Positions 48,666 to 60,980 are shown, counted from the stretch's first letter. The stretch is DNA of 64,000 nt from Tenodera sinensis (GCA_030765045.1 CM060964.1:274265888-274329887), one strand, 5' to 3'. Numbers and translations: made by a program. The notes: generated by a model not told the origin, from the sequence alone.

Positions 48666-50200
48666 GCTTTTTGCGGTTCAGGAGGCCCCTGAACCTCATT
48701 ATCATTTTTTTTAAATATACTATTTCCTCTACTTGCTGTATACAAAGTAAACTTTGTTGAAACAGCTATCACCACTAATTACTAATCAGTTTGTAATACC
48801 TGAGGATGAAATTTGATGTTTCACATTTTCCAAAACGGTTTTAATGAAGGAGAATTATCCATACATAAAGAATATTTCTAAGTGTGCTGCAGCATTATGC
48901 TTAATACTACACTGATAAACATGGTAATTGTTAAACAATTAAATGATATTGTACAGAAGTTATTACATGAATGTTACCAACAATGAAGAAATTATTGTCA
49001 TTGATTTTTAGAATGTTATGATAAAAAACAATTGTTGAATGCTTAAATAGCTGCAAATTAGACCGTTTATAAAATGGAAACTTAAAAATAAATAACAAAC
49101 ATTCTTGGAACTCTGTTATACGCAAGAATAACTGAGAAAACGGATTATCATATCAGAAAGCGTCATTCACTGGAAAAGCTGTTCAAAGCAAAAGTGGGGG
49201 AAAAAGAAAACAATCTAGCTATATTTACAAAGAAAGTAACCACAGGACAGAAGCCGCAATACTTAACCTAGTGTCAATTTGCACAGGAAAACTTCCCCTA
49301 AAAGGTAGACCAAAGTTTACTATTTACCTATTTTCTGTGTTGCGGTGCAGAACTCACATTATCTATGAAATGGCTTTCTGCATAGTAATTTTCTTTGAAC
49401 CATTAAGGGATAAAGTTGCCTTCTTTGATAATCATTTAAACAGTGCTGGGATAGAGATCTGGGCGTTTAACACTATCTGTAGTCCATATATTATGTATTC
49501 CAGAAAACGATTTCCTAAAAACGTACTTTAATATATTCAAAACGCTCCAGGCACGTTAAATACTCTATGGTAATTCAACAAATTCCTAAATGGCCATGCT
49601 ACATGCATATATACACAGGGAAATTTTGTTTTTCGTTACGAATAAATTAAAAACATAACATTTACAAAAATAAATATTCAGTACATGAAAAAAGGTTAAT
49701 AATTTTCCACAAATCCCATTTTATAAGAGTGATGTTTTAACACATCAGTTCTCTATACATTCGTCTAACGCGTACATAAAGTGTATTTAAACGGTAATTT
49801 ACCAGGTAATTATGCAAAAGTACTGGATTATTAATTTTAAACTTTGGTATGCTTACCTTTGAAAGTGCATTGGTGAGTTAGTGAAAGCTTAAAAAGAATA
49901 GTTCAATAAGTAGAGAGATTTCAAAACTCAAAGAAGCAGACTTCCCTGGGATACTAAGTCAAGAATACATGGTTCTTATACATGTTACCGATGATTTTGA
50001 ACTTGTTCACACTTAATCACACTTTTATAATTCATACATGTCTTGCATTTTAATTATATCCCAGTTATCCCGGAAACCTGCTTTTGTTATAGTAATTAAC
50101 TGTGAAAACATGCATTGTCGCTGATAACCGGTGATATACACTCAGGTGCAAAAAATGCTGCGGCTGTAAAAAGTATGGTATTGAAATGTCAAACGACTCC
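48666..50200. other. Intergenic, no gene recognised
   Basis: About 1.5 kb of AT-rich sequence. Open frames at 48931-49125 (-) and 49271-49531 (+) have no known domain. Confidence 0.5.
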
Positions 50201-50204
50201 TCCC

Positions 50205-50504
50205 TCCACCAGGACCACCTCTGAGGCTTGGAGGTAGCACGCCTGCTTTCTAAGAGTGGATTCCTCGAATCTCAGTTGGAGTAAGTTTCTTTGTTAGCCT
50301 TTTTTTTTGGGGGGGGGGGATAGGGGCTGATATCTATATCTCCCCCATTCTCAGAGGGCAAACATTGAGTAACTTTCAACTTTGTGAAACCCAGGGTTAT
50401 TTGAATATGCTTTAACCATCGCCACATGTATCGCATTTGTAGACCTGGCAAGTTAAGAAGACTTAAACTTCTGCCTCTCTCACTCAAAAAAAGGGGGGGG
50501 GGGG
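50205..50504 (+). mobile_element. Possible tRNA-like SINE relic with two G runs
   Basis: GGCTTGGAGGTAGCACGCCT (A-box-like GGTAGCACGCC) and GGATTCCTCGAATCTCAG (B-box-like) fit a Pol III SINE head. Downstream lie T8G11 (50301-50319) and A7G12 (50486-50504), which bracket about 165 bp. The A/B box match is imperfect. Confidence 0.45.
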
Positions 50505-50689
50505 AGGAAAATTCCCTTCCAGTGCCAAATGCCTTCGAATTATTGAAGTAAGCATAATGTGTTTTATAGTGCGGGTAAAATGTGTAAAATGTTCACTTCT
50601 TCTAGGTCATGACCAAGCATTGGAATTCTTAAGCAGTAGGCTTTAAGTTATCTGCACAGAAACCGTTGCAAATTCAGAGAATCTGAACA

Positions 50690-50835
50690 CCAGCGGCCGC
50701 CAAAAGACTTATCGAGGAATGGGGCGATTTGTAAACTGCGACGTCACTGCGTAAACTCCAGTAACTGTTCAACTATTTCTTTTCGTCCTGTTCATAATAC
50801 TTAGAAATTCCTATGCCCACTCAATAACACTAGGC
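50690..50835 (+). repeat. Low-copy repeat shared with 60850-60980
   Basis: GAGGAATGGGGCGATTTGTA, AACTGCGACGTCACTGCGTA and AACTC here correspond to AAGGGATGGGGAGGTTTGTT, ATCTGCGATGTCACTGCGTA and AAGTC near 60880-60925. Weaker similarity continues through a TACTTAGAAATTCCTATGCCC / TACCCAGAATTTCCTATTCCC block. Same orientation, unknown family. Confidence 0.6.
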
Positions 50836-51454
50836 CCTTAAATCGGGCAAGTCAACTATCACCTTATTCACCTCTAATCGCAGCAAATTTGCAGTTACTT
50901 CTCCCTCTTTCGGTATGTCCTCATTTATTTTTATTTTTATTTACTTTAAAGCAGTTCATATAGGAAAGCATATATCTAAACGAATCAAATGTCAGTAAGA
51001 CAACTACGGCAGTTTTACGATATGGAGAATTAGCAATATTTTTTGCTTTAAGCAGTACAATTTCGGCGAAGCAAAAATTTCAGGGAATGACATCTTGGTG
51101 GACATGTTTCTAGCTGTTTAAATGTGTCAAAAACGGCAAGGACCTGAAAATCAACACGTATCTTTGCCAAATAGCTTTTCAATCTGTGACGCCAAATAAA
51201 TACCATTTTAAAATAAATGAAACCCAAAATTGAACTTTAAGTCTAATATTTCTTAAAACATTTTAGTACTTAAGTACTACATGTAGCATAAAAAAGTGGT
51301 TTCGTTTTAAAGGAAAATTTTAAGTACTAGAAGGACCCGACGCATATTTTTACACTCCACAACTAATTATTTTCTTTTAATTTAACATTCATAGAAACAA
51401 ATAAAAATCATATCCCTATAATTATGTGATAGCGATGCTGTTCTCCGACTAGTA
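50836..51454. other. Intergenic, no gene recognised
   Basis: AT-rich, no recognised feature. Confidence 0.5.
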
Positions 51455-51610
51455 GATGAGGGAGGGTTCGGTCCTTATTGCCACCCGTAGTGGGAGACCT
51501 GGAACGGACTGCACTCAGCCGCCTGGATTCCGTAGGGGTCAGTTGGAAAGCTAATTAATTGAGAAATAGTTGCTTCACTTGAGTGGTCGTGGTATTGGTG
51601 TAGATATCTA
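51455..51610 (+). mobile_element. Decayed SINE core related to the 21084-21348 family
   Basis: GAGACCTGGAACGGACTGCA, CTCAGCCGCCTGGATTCC and GCTAATTAATTGAGAAATAG parallel the GGTCTGGCA..GTGCACTCAGCCT..AATTGAGGAGCTACTTGA order of the SINEs at 21084-21348 and 58803-59121. The head and tail are not recognisable. Confidence 0.5.
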
Positions 51611-51774
51611 TCTACTGCTCTGCACATAGGACACTGCGAGGAGGAGACAATGCTATATCGCCTAGAGTCAAATTTGACGGAAAATTAATTTATATATCAA
51701 CAAACTTCGTCAGAACGTAACATGTTCTCTTTCTTAAGGGCAAAATAAAATTGTCGGTTGAAAGATAAAAGACC

Positions 51775-52639
51775 CCTTTTTAGTTTCTCTGTTACGTAAG
51801 GGAAGCATTGAATTCCACCCAAAAATTAGATGTTGAGATTTTACTGGAAATACATGTTCAGGAACGCCCTGAATTATTAAAAAAAATTAATCAACTAAAA
51901 AAAGAAAACATTTTTAGAAAGAGTCCCATCTGTGAAAACACGAAAACACAGTTAAATATCAAATTTGGTGTTTAGGTTCAACATCTTCCTGAGAACCAAC
52001 ACGAATATTTTAAAGAGGACTCCTCCATCCCAAACCACCCTATGGATTTTTTTTTCGAAATGTTCAATTTTCTCAAGAGTGACCTTAACGACTTTGATTA
52101 AAATAACACGTTTAAGATATTTACATCACAAATAAAATGTACCTATATCATGAATTTTCTGCGTATGTCTGAAAAGATCTTCATTCTGAGTTTGATAAGC
52201 CATAGAAGATAAAATGTGCTACACGTAGATGTAGATCTCGTTAAAGTATACAATTTAAGTCAAATTAATTTCTATGATGTTAACCACTTCCCAAGTACTC
52301 AATAATTGGTTGACTTGTCAAATACTTATACTCTTTCAAATGGGAAGTCGCTATTAATTTGTTTCTTAATCTTTTCTTCTTCTTCCTTTTTTTTTCCCCT
52401 CCTCCTGGCCATGCAAAGAACGGAATCTCAAAACCATCACCTCCATTTTAAAAGACCTGACTATCGCTTAAATCTGAAGTAGGTATTCGTATTATACCTA
52501 CAACGAGGGGTATAATGAAGCCGTTTCTGCAAATGTTTACCTCAAATAACATGAGACAGATAGAAGAATAGGCCTTTGTAAGAATAGTTTGTAGAAGCTG
52601 GGCAGAGAAAGCCATACGAATGTAAACACATCACATTTT
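51775..52639 (+). repeat. Family A dispersed repeat, full length, first unit of a tandem pair
   Basis: Runs from TTTTTAGTTTCTCTGTTACG to CGAATGTAAACACATCACAT, with all family blocks in order (ATTCCACCCAAAAATTAGAT, TTAGGTTCAACATCTTCC, CTCAAGAGTGACCTTAACGA, GTAGATCTCGTTAAAG, GGCCATGCAAAGAACGGAAT, GATAGAAGAATAGGCC). The dinucleotide tract is absent. It is followed with no spacer by another copy. Confidence 0.88.
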
Positions 52640-53275
52640 TACTTTCTCTACCTACTATGTATTCCAACCAAAATTGAGATACCGAGATTTCACTTGAAAT
52701 GCATGTTTTGAGGTCCCTATAATCCAGAAAACCTCTTTTAGAAAAAGGTCCGCGCGCGGACAAGAAGATTTTTCAAGGAAATACTAAAGAACAAATCTAA
52801 ACAATACGAGGCATAGATGATAATATTTAGCTTATATACAAAGAAATCACTATGTATTGTGATCTGCAGCAAGAAATAGACTCTGTTATTCTAATATTAC
52901 TTTGATGTGATACAAAAGTTATTCATGCAAAACTTCACTATAGAGAACAATTTAATAATTGTAAATAAATTACCACATCCCAAGCTGCCCTATATGTGAA
53001 AAAATGTAAAAATTTTCGTACTTATAGTTTTCTGAAATAGGAAGTTATTTTTCTAATATCCTGGCCATACAAAGAGAACAGAATTTCAGAGCCATCATAT
53101 AGTGACCAGCTCTTAAAAGATTTGGACACTGAATTCTTCTGTTCCCATTGTACTTACCTATAAGGAACTATGTAATAAAACCATGTACCTCAATATGAAA
53201 TAGATAGAAGAATGAGTTTTAAAAAATAGTTTGTACAAATGTGAGTAGAGAAACACTTGCCAGATTTTTTGTTAA
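52630..53275 (+). repeat. Family A dispersed repeat, second tandem unit, internally deleted
   Basis: Begins within the shared junction CACATCACATTTTTAC (52624-52639), then CTTTCTCTACCTACTATGTA, GATTTCACTTGAAATGCATG, TTTTGAGGTCCC and AGAAAAAGGTCCGCGCGCGG. The middle is replaced by AT-rich sequence with weak family matches. The 3' part resumes at about 52970 (CACATCCCAAGCTGCCCTAT) and runs to AACACTTGCCAGATTTTTTG. Confidence 0.8.
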
Positions 53276-53349
53276 GCGTTTTTAACGGGGCAGCACCAGC
53301 GAATAGTAAATGCAATTAAATAACCACGGGATTCATAGAGCTAGAGTCG

Positions 53350-53475
53350 GATATTGCTCTCCTCAGGATAAGGGAAAACTTCGGGAAAAGTTTCATCCAG
53401 GTAATTTAGCACAAATGAGGTCAAAACTCAGGACCTCTTATCTCAATTAAAAAGCTGTCACCGTATCTTCTCACC
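53350..53475 (-). mobile_element. SINE relic (GATAAGGGAAAAC type)
   Basis: Plus-strand text CTCAGGATAAGGGAAAACTT, CGGGAAAAGTTTCATCCAGG, TAATTTAGCACAAATGAGGT, then AACTCAGGACC is the reverse of a common insect SINE layout (B box, then a gttttcccttatcc 3' part). A small similar fragment (TCAGGATAAGGGAAAACCCC) occurs at 37177-37198. Confidence 0.55.
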
Positions 53476-54049
53476 ACGCAATTGGGCAGTTGAAGTTATG
53501 GTTATTTCTTTCCCTCCACAGAGTCCTAAAAGCATGAATGCGTGAGAAGTCATCAATGTTGTACAGCGTAAAATAAAATTTAATATCTTTGATAAAGCAT
53601 TGTTTGCCTGCGTCAAAAGCCAAACATGTCTTTACGCTAAATCCATGGTGAGGGATTTATTATTCACACAGTTTGCAATTCGCCGTTCACCTGTTTACAC
53701 AAAATAAGGCCCTCATAGTTTGCGGGTGCACTATAGAACGAGAATCTTGCCTTCCCCTCTCATTCACCGTTCTTTTTGACTTCTCTAACCTTATCATAAT
53801 CCGTGTTTCAAGTCAAACCCGTCAGTGAGAACCTAAATGGCGGCTATACAAATGACAAACAATAGATTTCGAGGAATAACAAAGCGTTTTCCACACGGAG
53901 AATTTTAATGAGCTTATGAAATATTTTCATATTATAAATGAAATCATTAACGTATTAGAAAACGACACGTCTCCTTGAAATTATTATTAAAATATGTGCA
54001 TACTAATACTGCAGCCAATTTTAAGGCATTAATGTGATTTAGAAAATGT
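53476..54049. other. Intergenic, no gene recognised
   Basis: No recognised feature. Confidence 0.5.
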
Positions 54050-54662
54050 TAATGTGTTACGTTCACATGACTCTACACAGTATTGTTAATTTCATATAAC
54101 TTCTCCAGCTATTCTTAGAAAGTTTATTTTCCATCTAGTTCAGTATAACCGATAATAAGAAACCCTTACAGAAATAACTTCATTGTACATTTTGTTAAAG
54201 TTGGAGATGGAGAAAACCGAGTCGATGTCAGATATTTAAAACCCGGGTTTTACACTATAGCTATACTCTAGTCTAGAAATTCCACATTCTTTCCATGACA
54301 TCGCAAGAAACAACTGAATAGCGACATTGTATTGAAAAACTCAAACCAACAATAAGGAATATCCCGGAAACGCTGATACCAAAGAAGAAATAAAATAAGT
54401 TATTTGAAATAATTCTGTGTTTTGCAGAGATCTATTATGTTTGAGTGGTGTGTTTTTGTCTAATTCTAACAAAATGATATAAAATTCCTTTCGAAGGAAG
54501 AGGGCTTCATAGGCTATTCCATGAATATTGCAGATATAAATTTATTCATCATGTAAATATCTTAAATATGTGTTATTTTAATCAAAATCGTAGGAGCTAT
54601 TTTGGAGAAAAAAAATCCATATAATGGATAGTTTGGGGTCGGAGAATTATGCTGCGCACGCG

Positions 54663-54748
<86 letters not shown>

Positions 54749-54960
54749 TTGTTTCTAAAAATGTATATTGTTTTTATTCAGGGAGCCTTAAAGCATAAAG
54801 TCCCTTATTAACTTATTTACTTAACCCAACCATTAAAAGAAAATATTTAACCCTAAGTAAAACAAAAAATTATGTATTTCCGATTAAATACATTGTGGGA
54901 TACAATACTTCATTTTACCTAACATACATAACTCAGGTGGTAGAGAAAGCAAAATATCGG
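54050..54960 (-). repeat. Family A dispersed repeat, reverse orientation, with (CA)n
   Basis: The reversed 3' terminus (ACGTTCACATGACTCTACAC, ATTCTTAGAAAG) is at 54058-54125. Decayed middle sequence follows, then clear reversed blocks from 54350: AATAAGGAATATCCCGGAAA, TTTGCAGAGATCTATTATG, AATCAAAATCGTAGGAGCTA, GATAGTTTGGGGTCGGAGAA. A (CA)n tract lies at 54665-54746. The 5' end then closes at GGTGGTAGAGAAAGCAAAA near 54953. Confidence 0.78.
54665..54746. repeat. (CA)n tract inside family A
   Basis: About 40 perfect CA repeats at the family's recurrent internal tract site, preceded by GCGCACGCGAA. Confidence 0.95.
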
Positions 54961-55488
54961 AAAATCAAAAAAGTTTTGGTGTACCCAGAGTTGTTAATCG
55001 TGCTCCTTATACAGGAATGTCTGTTACAGAGAAACCCAGTTGGCGTGTACATATCAGCTGAAACAACAATGAATGCGGAGTAGTTTATTCTGTCTAGTTT
55101 TGAGCGAAAATAATGAAAGCTGCTTCGTTAATTACCCAGGTCATATTCGTGCACTTTGGTGCAATGAACCGGCTTCCAACTAAGTTCATTCATTATGCAG
55201 TACATCCTACTTGGCAGGAGTTCACTCCAAGTCGATTTGCATGAAATAAACCACGCACTACTACGCATTACAGCCGTCGTAGTGGGGCTCTATGGTAAAT
55301 TGTTCTTCATTCTCAACACTAATACACTTAAATTTACCCAAAAGGGCACAGTCAAAAAACGAAACATATTTTAACATATACAACGTTTAAACAACTTGTA
55401 ATTAGTTGCATGTGAATTTCAAAACAGTGAAATGTTTGTTACATTTTGATTATATAAAATATTGAAATAATTATCAATTTGCTTATGT

Positions 55489-55492
<4 letters not shown>
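54961..55492. other. Intergenic, no gene recognised
   Basis: No recognised feature. Confidence 0.5.

Positions 55493-55571
<79 letters not shown>
55493..55571. repeat. (CA)n microsatellite
   Basis: A CA tract of 79 bp with one CACG interruption. The flanks are not family A. Confidence 0.95.
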
Positions 55572-55574
<3 letters not shown>

Positions 55575-56631
55575 ATATATATAAAGCGATGTTTGTAATT
55601 ACGAAACAAGAAGAATATTTTTCTGGTGGTTACAGACTACCTATGTGTAACTCCTAACATGTATGGCCTAAGGGTCGAGCTTCGCTGCTATTTCTACAAA
55701 TCCTATGTTAAATATTTAAGGAAAAAGAAACTAAGAAACTAAATGTTCGTTTTGTAACTAAGCAAAGCACTTATTTTTTACATCTATGAACTTCAAAGGA
55801 GTCTGACAGCAATCTGTTATTCCTATTATTGACACTAAATATTAGTTTTAATAATACATTTATTTTCATGTATTGCTTAAAATACACCATAAGATGTCAT
55901 TTTAAGATAATTTAACATTTGTAGCACTGTTCCTGATAGAATAAGAAAACAGAATGCCATTGAATTTTATGATGATAAATGCCATGTTCAGATAATTCTA
56001 AAATCAATTTAAAAGAGTGCTCAATAAAAGATTTTTAATCATTTATCTCTCTAAAACAAAATGGACCACTGAACAATTATGTACTACATTTTCAAATTAT
56101 AATATTATAAAGCAAGGGTTGATTTTTTAAGTTGCAATGTGTGCACTAGTTTAATAACATGGTTGATTAGTTCATAATTAAAGTTATGAACTTCGAAATA
56201 ATTTGAGCTATGTAAGTGATCTTACTATAGGTATTATTAATCTATGACCTAAGTATAGGTTCATAGTTAAAATGGCAACATGATTAAACAATTTAAAATG
56301 AGTAAATTGCAGCAGAACGTTTCAAGGAGAAATATTCTAAAAATAATTTCGGCAAATTACTTAAGTTTGATTTTTATTCACATCCTATATCACGTTTTCT
56401 ATTTCTAGCCCAAAACGCCTAAATAGACAATGTTTATTGGTTGGACGTGTGCTGCAGAATAACTGCCTGGATCTCTTAGATCTAACCATGTTAACAAAAA
56501 ACCTTGATATCCAGCCCTTTAGTACTCGGATACTTTATAATTTCACAAGAACAGAAACTGGAAACAATAAATCTGGGTACTGAGCATATTATAAAGAGTA
56601 TGCGAAAACTTAAGAATATGTAGGCAAAACG

Positions 56632-56632
<1 letters not shown>
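55572..56632. other. Intergenic, no gene recognised
   Basis: About 1 kb of very AT-rich sequence, no recognised feature. Confidence 0.55.
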
Positions 56633-56697
<65 letters not shown>

Positions 56698-56728
56698 GCA
56701 CACGCACGCACGCACAAACACACACACA
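56633..56728. repeat. (CA)n microsatellite with CG variants
   Basis: A CA tract with CACGCACG interruptions clustered at its right end. Not inside family A. Confidence 0.95.
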
Positions 56729-57026
56729 TTCACACATTAGAGAGAGAGTTCAACTTTTACAAACAAAATTTTGAAGTGAATATACCACACGTTTGAATAT
56801 AAATAGTAATTGATACAAAATTAAGGGTAATTTGTACAGATTCACAATTTTTGGACGAAAAGCTGCAGGCACTGAGCTGAAAACTTGTAACAGAGTGTAA
56901 AGAATATTTTTCTAATATTTCAAATTTGATTAAAATATGTGCAAAATTAATGGTATTTTATACTGAAAGACTGTTGAACATTTAGGATATTTATGCAAAC
57001 GGTTGCGAATGGGTTTTTAACCTTTA

Positions 57027-57062
<36 letters not shown>

Positions 57063-57371
57063 CATTCTTTTTTGCGTTTGGAGAAAATCTATCAATTAAT
57101 TTTAAATATACTTGAAATAGGCACAAAATCAAGAGCTTGTATAGAAAGTGTACTAAAATTTACAGATTAAGGGGGATATTGTTTTATATTTTCGAACATC
57201 GAAAAGTGTTATCGATTTATTTGGCATTCTGTTTTTGATTTCTATATAAAGTGAAGGGCATTTTAAACAGTGATCTACCTAACAACCTAAGTTTTTTATA
57301 ATAATTATTTCAGAAAAGCAATAATTATGATGACGAGCAAGATGATAGTGATGATAATAGTAACAAATAAT
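56729..57371. other. Intergenic; T31 run
   Basis: AT-rich, with a 31-base T run at 57032-57062. No recognised gene. Confidence 0.55.
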
Positions 57372-57543
<172 letters not shown>

Positions 57544-57939
57544 CACCATCATCATAACAACAATGTTTAGAAATATTGCCACACAAAACTTTACGATCAA
57601 GTTCACCAGTTCAAACCGTTGTAGTGTTGCAAATGCTTGTTAAACATTGCACACCAAAATAAAAATAATTGTTGAGTGGGACTTGCAAAGAATAATTACC
57701 GTTATGTGATGCACTTAAAGAGTACATTTCTATAGTCGTCTTCTCGTTTATGTGAATTAACGCATGCAGTGTGGAAGAGGTTTGAACCCAGATATTGAAA
57801 GAGTAAACAAGATAACATTGACATACCTGGTAGAGTTAAGTACACTGATGCTAACTCCGACCTGATTACACAGCAAGCCGCATGCCTCTACAGGGACACA
57901 AATACTGTTATAACACACTCACGGAGGTTCGAAGTAGCG
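57544..57939. other. Intergenic, no gene recognised
   Basis: No recognised feature; grades into a CpG-rich block. Confidence 0.5.
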
Positions 57940-58095
57940 TCCTTAACACGGCCGCTCCACGCCGCACAGTGTCAGGCGAGAGACTGAACGAACGAACGAA
58001 CACGTTTCTCCCGCGCGGTCACAGAGAAACAAGCCAGCGCTCGTGACGTCACCTTTGTGGCGTCATAATCTCGGCCACCTCATGCCGCCCCCGGC
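57940..58095. promoter_or_regulatory. CpG-rich block with CRE-like TGACGTCA motif
   Basis: A sharp CpG-dense island: CACGGCCGCTCCACGCCGCA, CTCCCGCGCGGTCACAGAGA, GCTCGTGACGTCACCTTTGT, GGCGTCATAATCTCGGCCAC, TGCCGCCCCCGGCTCCG. It contains a palindromic TGACGTCA plus a second GGCGTCAT. Such islands often mark promoters or the 5' regions of retroelements, but no recognisable coding exon lies close by. Regulatory function is inference only. Confidence 0.35.
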
Positions 58096-58744
58096 TCCGA
58101 AAACAACAACATTCTTGGAATAACCGATGATGATGACCGGTCTGTGATATTCACCAGCTCTTGTCCAGTTCGGAATTATTCGACTGGTTGAATACTTACG
58201 CGTTTCTTACGTACAATTCCTAACCAAAATTTGAGGTTATCTTTAGTAATAACAAGAGTGCTTGGTAATTTAAATGAAGTTAACAATACTTGTCATGATA
58301 ATTCCTTCGAGACCGAAGGTCCAAAAATAATTATCTAACCACATCATTAAAATTCCTAAAGAGAGTATTGCATTCCACCCAAAAACTCGATACCTGGACT
58401 CCACCGGAATTACGTTTTAGTATCCCCTAAGTCTTTAAAAAGCATTTTTATAAAAACGTCCGTTTGTCCCTGTGTGAACAGCATAAGTCAAAAACGAAAA
58501 CGGTTCAGCATCTTCCAAGGATGCGACATAAAGATTTTCAAGAAAATCCCCTCACCCCAGACTACCTTTCACATGGAACATTTTTTGAAAACATTTTATT
58601 TTCCCAAAAATGGCTCAAACGATCTTTATTAAAATACCACACGTTGAAATATATTTTTATGGAAATTAAACTATATCTTGTATTTTCTGGGAATGTATTT
58701 AGAAGTCCCCTCATTCTGGATGATTTTTGCATCACTGGTAAACC

Positions 58745-58748
<4 letters not shown>

Positions 58749-58802
<54 letters not shown>
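58749..58802. repeat. (GA)n grown from family A sequence
   Basis: Most family A copies read GTAAGAGATAGACAAAATC at this point. Here that becomes about 26 GA repeats, so the tract appears to have expanded from the resident GAGATAGA. Confidence 0.9.
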
Positions 58803-58807
<5 letters not shown>

Positions 58808-59121
58808 TAAACTAAAACTAAACCCCTAGGGCAACAGCTCATGAAGAGCCAAGGCTTGCCGCCCGGCCGCTGCGTCCCACATCTCTGCCCACTACAGGCG
58901 TCATTGGTGGGGTGCAGTACTGGAGGGTGGGACATGGTCAGCGCCCCGAGATCTCCCGGCCAGTTATGCGGTCTTCTCGACCTGGGGTCGTTACTTCTCC
59001 ATCAAGTAGCTCCTCAATTGGTCCCCCCTGGGACCTAACAAGGCTGAGTGCACCCCGTGCCAGACCTCCCAGAGGGGATAAAATCCCCATGCTGGTACCG
59101 GGGATCGAACCCGGGTCCTCT
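58803..59121 (-). mobile_element. tRNA-derived SINE, 5'-truncated, nested in family A
   Basis: Minus strand begins at the B box (GACCCGGGTTCGATCCCCGG). It continues GGGGTGCACTCAGCCTTGTT, CAATTGAGGAGCTACTTGAT and GTACTGCACCCCACCAATGA to GGCAAGCCTTGGCTCTTCAT, then GAGCTGTTGCCCTAGGGG and a TTTAGTTTTAGTTTAATATT tail. It contains about 30 bp (CTGACCATGTCCCACC region) missing from the 21084-21348 copy. The A box is lost. Confidence 0.88.
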
Positions 59122-59465
59122 CTACAAAAATGTAGACCTGATTAAAACACAATTTACGTCAGATGCATTTTTTGTGAGTGAGGCGTTTTGGAGCTATTCC
59201 TTGTTATTTGTATGAAATACTTTTCTCAAATGAAAGGTCGCTCATTTTTTATCCCTTGGTCATGCAAACATGAGGAATTTCAAAGCCATCACATAACCAC
59301 CAGCTTTAAAATATTTAGCTATCCTTAAAGCCCACTGTATTCCCATATTTCCCTTGCCCCTACAAGAAAATTAGCAATAATTTCTGCAAATCTTTGTTTC
59401 GATTAACATAACGTAGAGTAATAAAAATGTCTAAGAATAGCTTGAATACAATTTAGTAAAATGCA

Positions 59466-60581
59466 CTATTGGGAGTATCCTCAGTTTCTTATCGTCTTGT
59501 GGGTTTCGCAAGGGATGAGGTACTAGTACTGACCAATAAACTGCTGCTGGCAGTTGCAATACGGGGCTAGAGGCGTGTAGTTGTAACTTAAAGGAAAGGG
59601 GGGACAAAGGCTGATACACCTGGCCTCGTAGAAAAGCCACGTTTTAATTTTCTTCAGATTTATCTCCAAATGCTTAATGTCTATTATGAAAAAGGTAGCA
59701 AATGTTGCTTTAAATGAGCAGCATTTATTGAGTTACGATTCTGTGTTATGAGAAAAGCTTTAACTTTGTCCTTAGATTCACTAAAACGTGTAAAACTCTA
59801 CAGTAAATATAATGCAATATTACATTGAAAAATATAAAATTGTTCAATCCTTCTACAAATTCTAGCTATATTTATACTGGAATTAAAATTCGTGTCGAAA
59901 TAGCTTTAAACTTGCTTGTCTAGTACGTTATATTATAATACATTTTCTGCTTTCGAATGAAAGGTTTTCTTCTGATACCTATGCAATGAACCGTCTTTCT
60001 TGGGTGGCATAAATAGTTAATTACATCTCTATAAATTTACACAGTTTCTTAATTTGTCGAATTTATTACCAACTGGCCATAGACCAATCATCTGGCCACG
60101 TGTAGCTTCTGATGCGCACAACATGGTGTCAAACAAGCAACAGTTGTAACTTAATGAGAAACGAACAAGTGAGTCATCAGAAATAATCAATACCTCCCTT
60201 TCATGCCGACGTGTCATTGGTTATAAATATGTCCAGCCCGTAACATGGATACTACCCAGTCATTGGAGAGGGGTAAGGAGAGGGAAATAAGGGGAAGCTA
60301 CGAAGGCCTCGTTAAATAATCATGATGCTTTGCAATTTACTAAATTCAATTTCTGTACAATAGAAGAGAAAATCATGTGAGTTCAATACGCCAGATTTTT
60401 TCTTCTTTCTTTTCTTTTAGTATATAACTTAAGTGACTTGTTTCATCTCGTATTATGTAGCGTTAGATCTTGCACCGCTTCCTTTATATTTTGAATTCGC
60501 ACATCACCAAATCTCGTCCATAGGGGATTTTGATTCTAAGATTGTGGTAAAGTGGTGCTGCTGATATTTGTTGTTGTAGAT
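59466..60581. other. Intergenic, no gene recognised
   Basis: AT-rich. A possible lone family A terminus (AGAGAAAATCATGTGAGTTC, then CCAGATTTTTTC) lies near 60364-60402. Nothing else recognised. Confidence 0.45.
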
Positions 60582-60742
<161 letters not shown>

Positions 60743-60849
60743 GCATATTCTTAAGATTTTGGCTTCAAGTTAGCTACATTCAATACAAAGAACGTACACA
60801 GCAGCCAAGGGTCACTGACGGCAGGTAGGTAAAACATGGTCCAGTGAGC

Positions 60850-60980
60850 GGCTGAGTATCAGAACACCTCCATCTGTACGAAGGGATGGGGAGGTTTGTT
60901 ATCTGCGATGTCACTGCGTAAAGTCTCTAAATTCTTACTTCCTGGTGTCAGTACCCAGAATTTCCTATTCCCGATTATTA
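60850..60980 (+). repeat. Low-copy repeat shared with 50690-50835
   Basis: GATGGGGAGGTTTGTTATCT, GCGATGTCACTGCGTAAAGT and CCAGAATTTCCTATTCCCG align in order with the copy near 50.7 kb. No coding content recognised. Confidence 0.6.

Larger units (their letters stand above)
58345..59465 (+). repeat. Family A dispersed repeat, near full length, with SINE and (GA)n
   Basis: Family order is preserved: GTATTGCATTCCACCCAAAA, CTGTGTGAACAGCATAAGTC, CAGCATCTTCCAAGGATGCG, TCATTCTGGATGATTTTTGC, then CTGGTAAACCGTAGAGAGAG leading into the (GA)n. After the SINE it resumes at CTACAAAAATGTAGACC, then TTCTCAAATGAAAGGTCGCT, GCCATCACATAACCACCAGC and GATTAACATAACGTAGAGTA. The terminal GAGTAGAGAAAGT block is decayed. 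Confidence 0.85.

Noticed and set aside
58841..59145. Proline/glycine-rich open frames
   Set aside because: They lie wholly within the nested SINE and change frame relative to the sister copy at 21084-21348.
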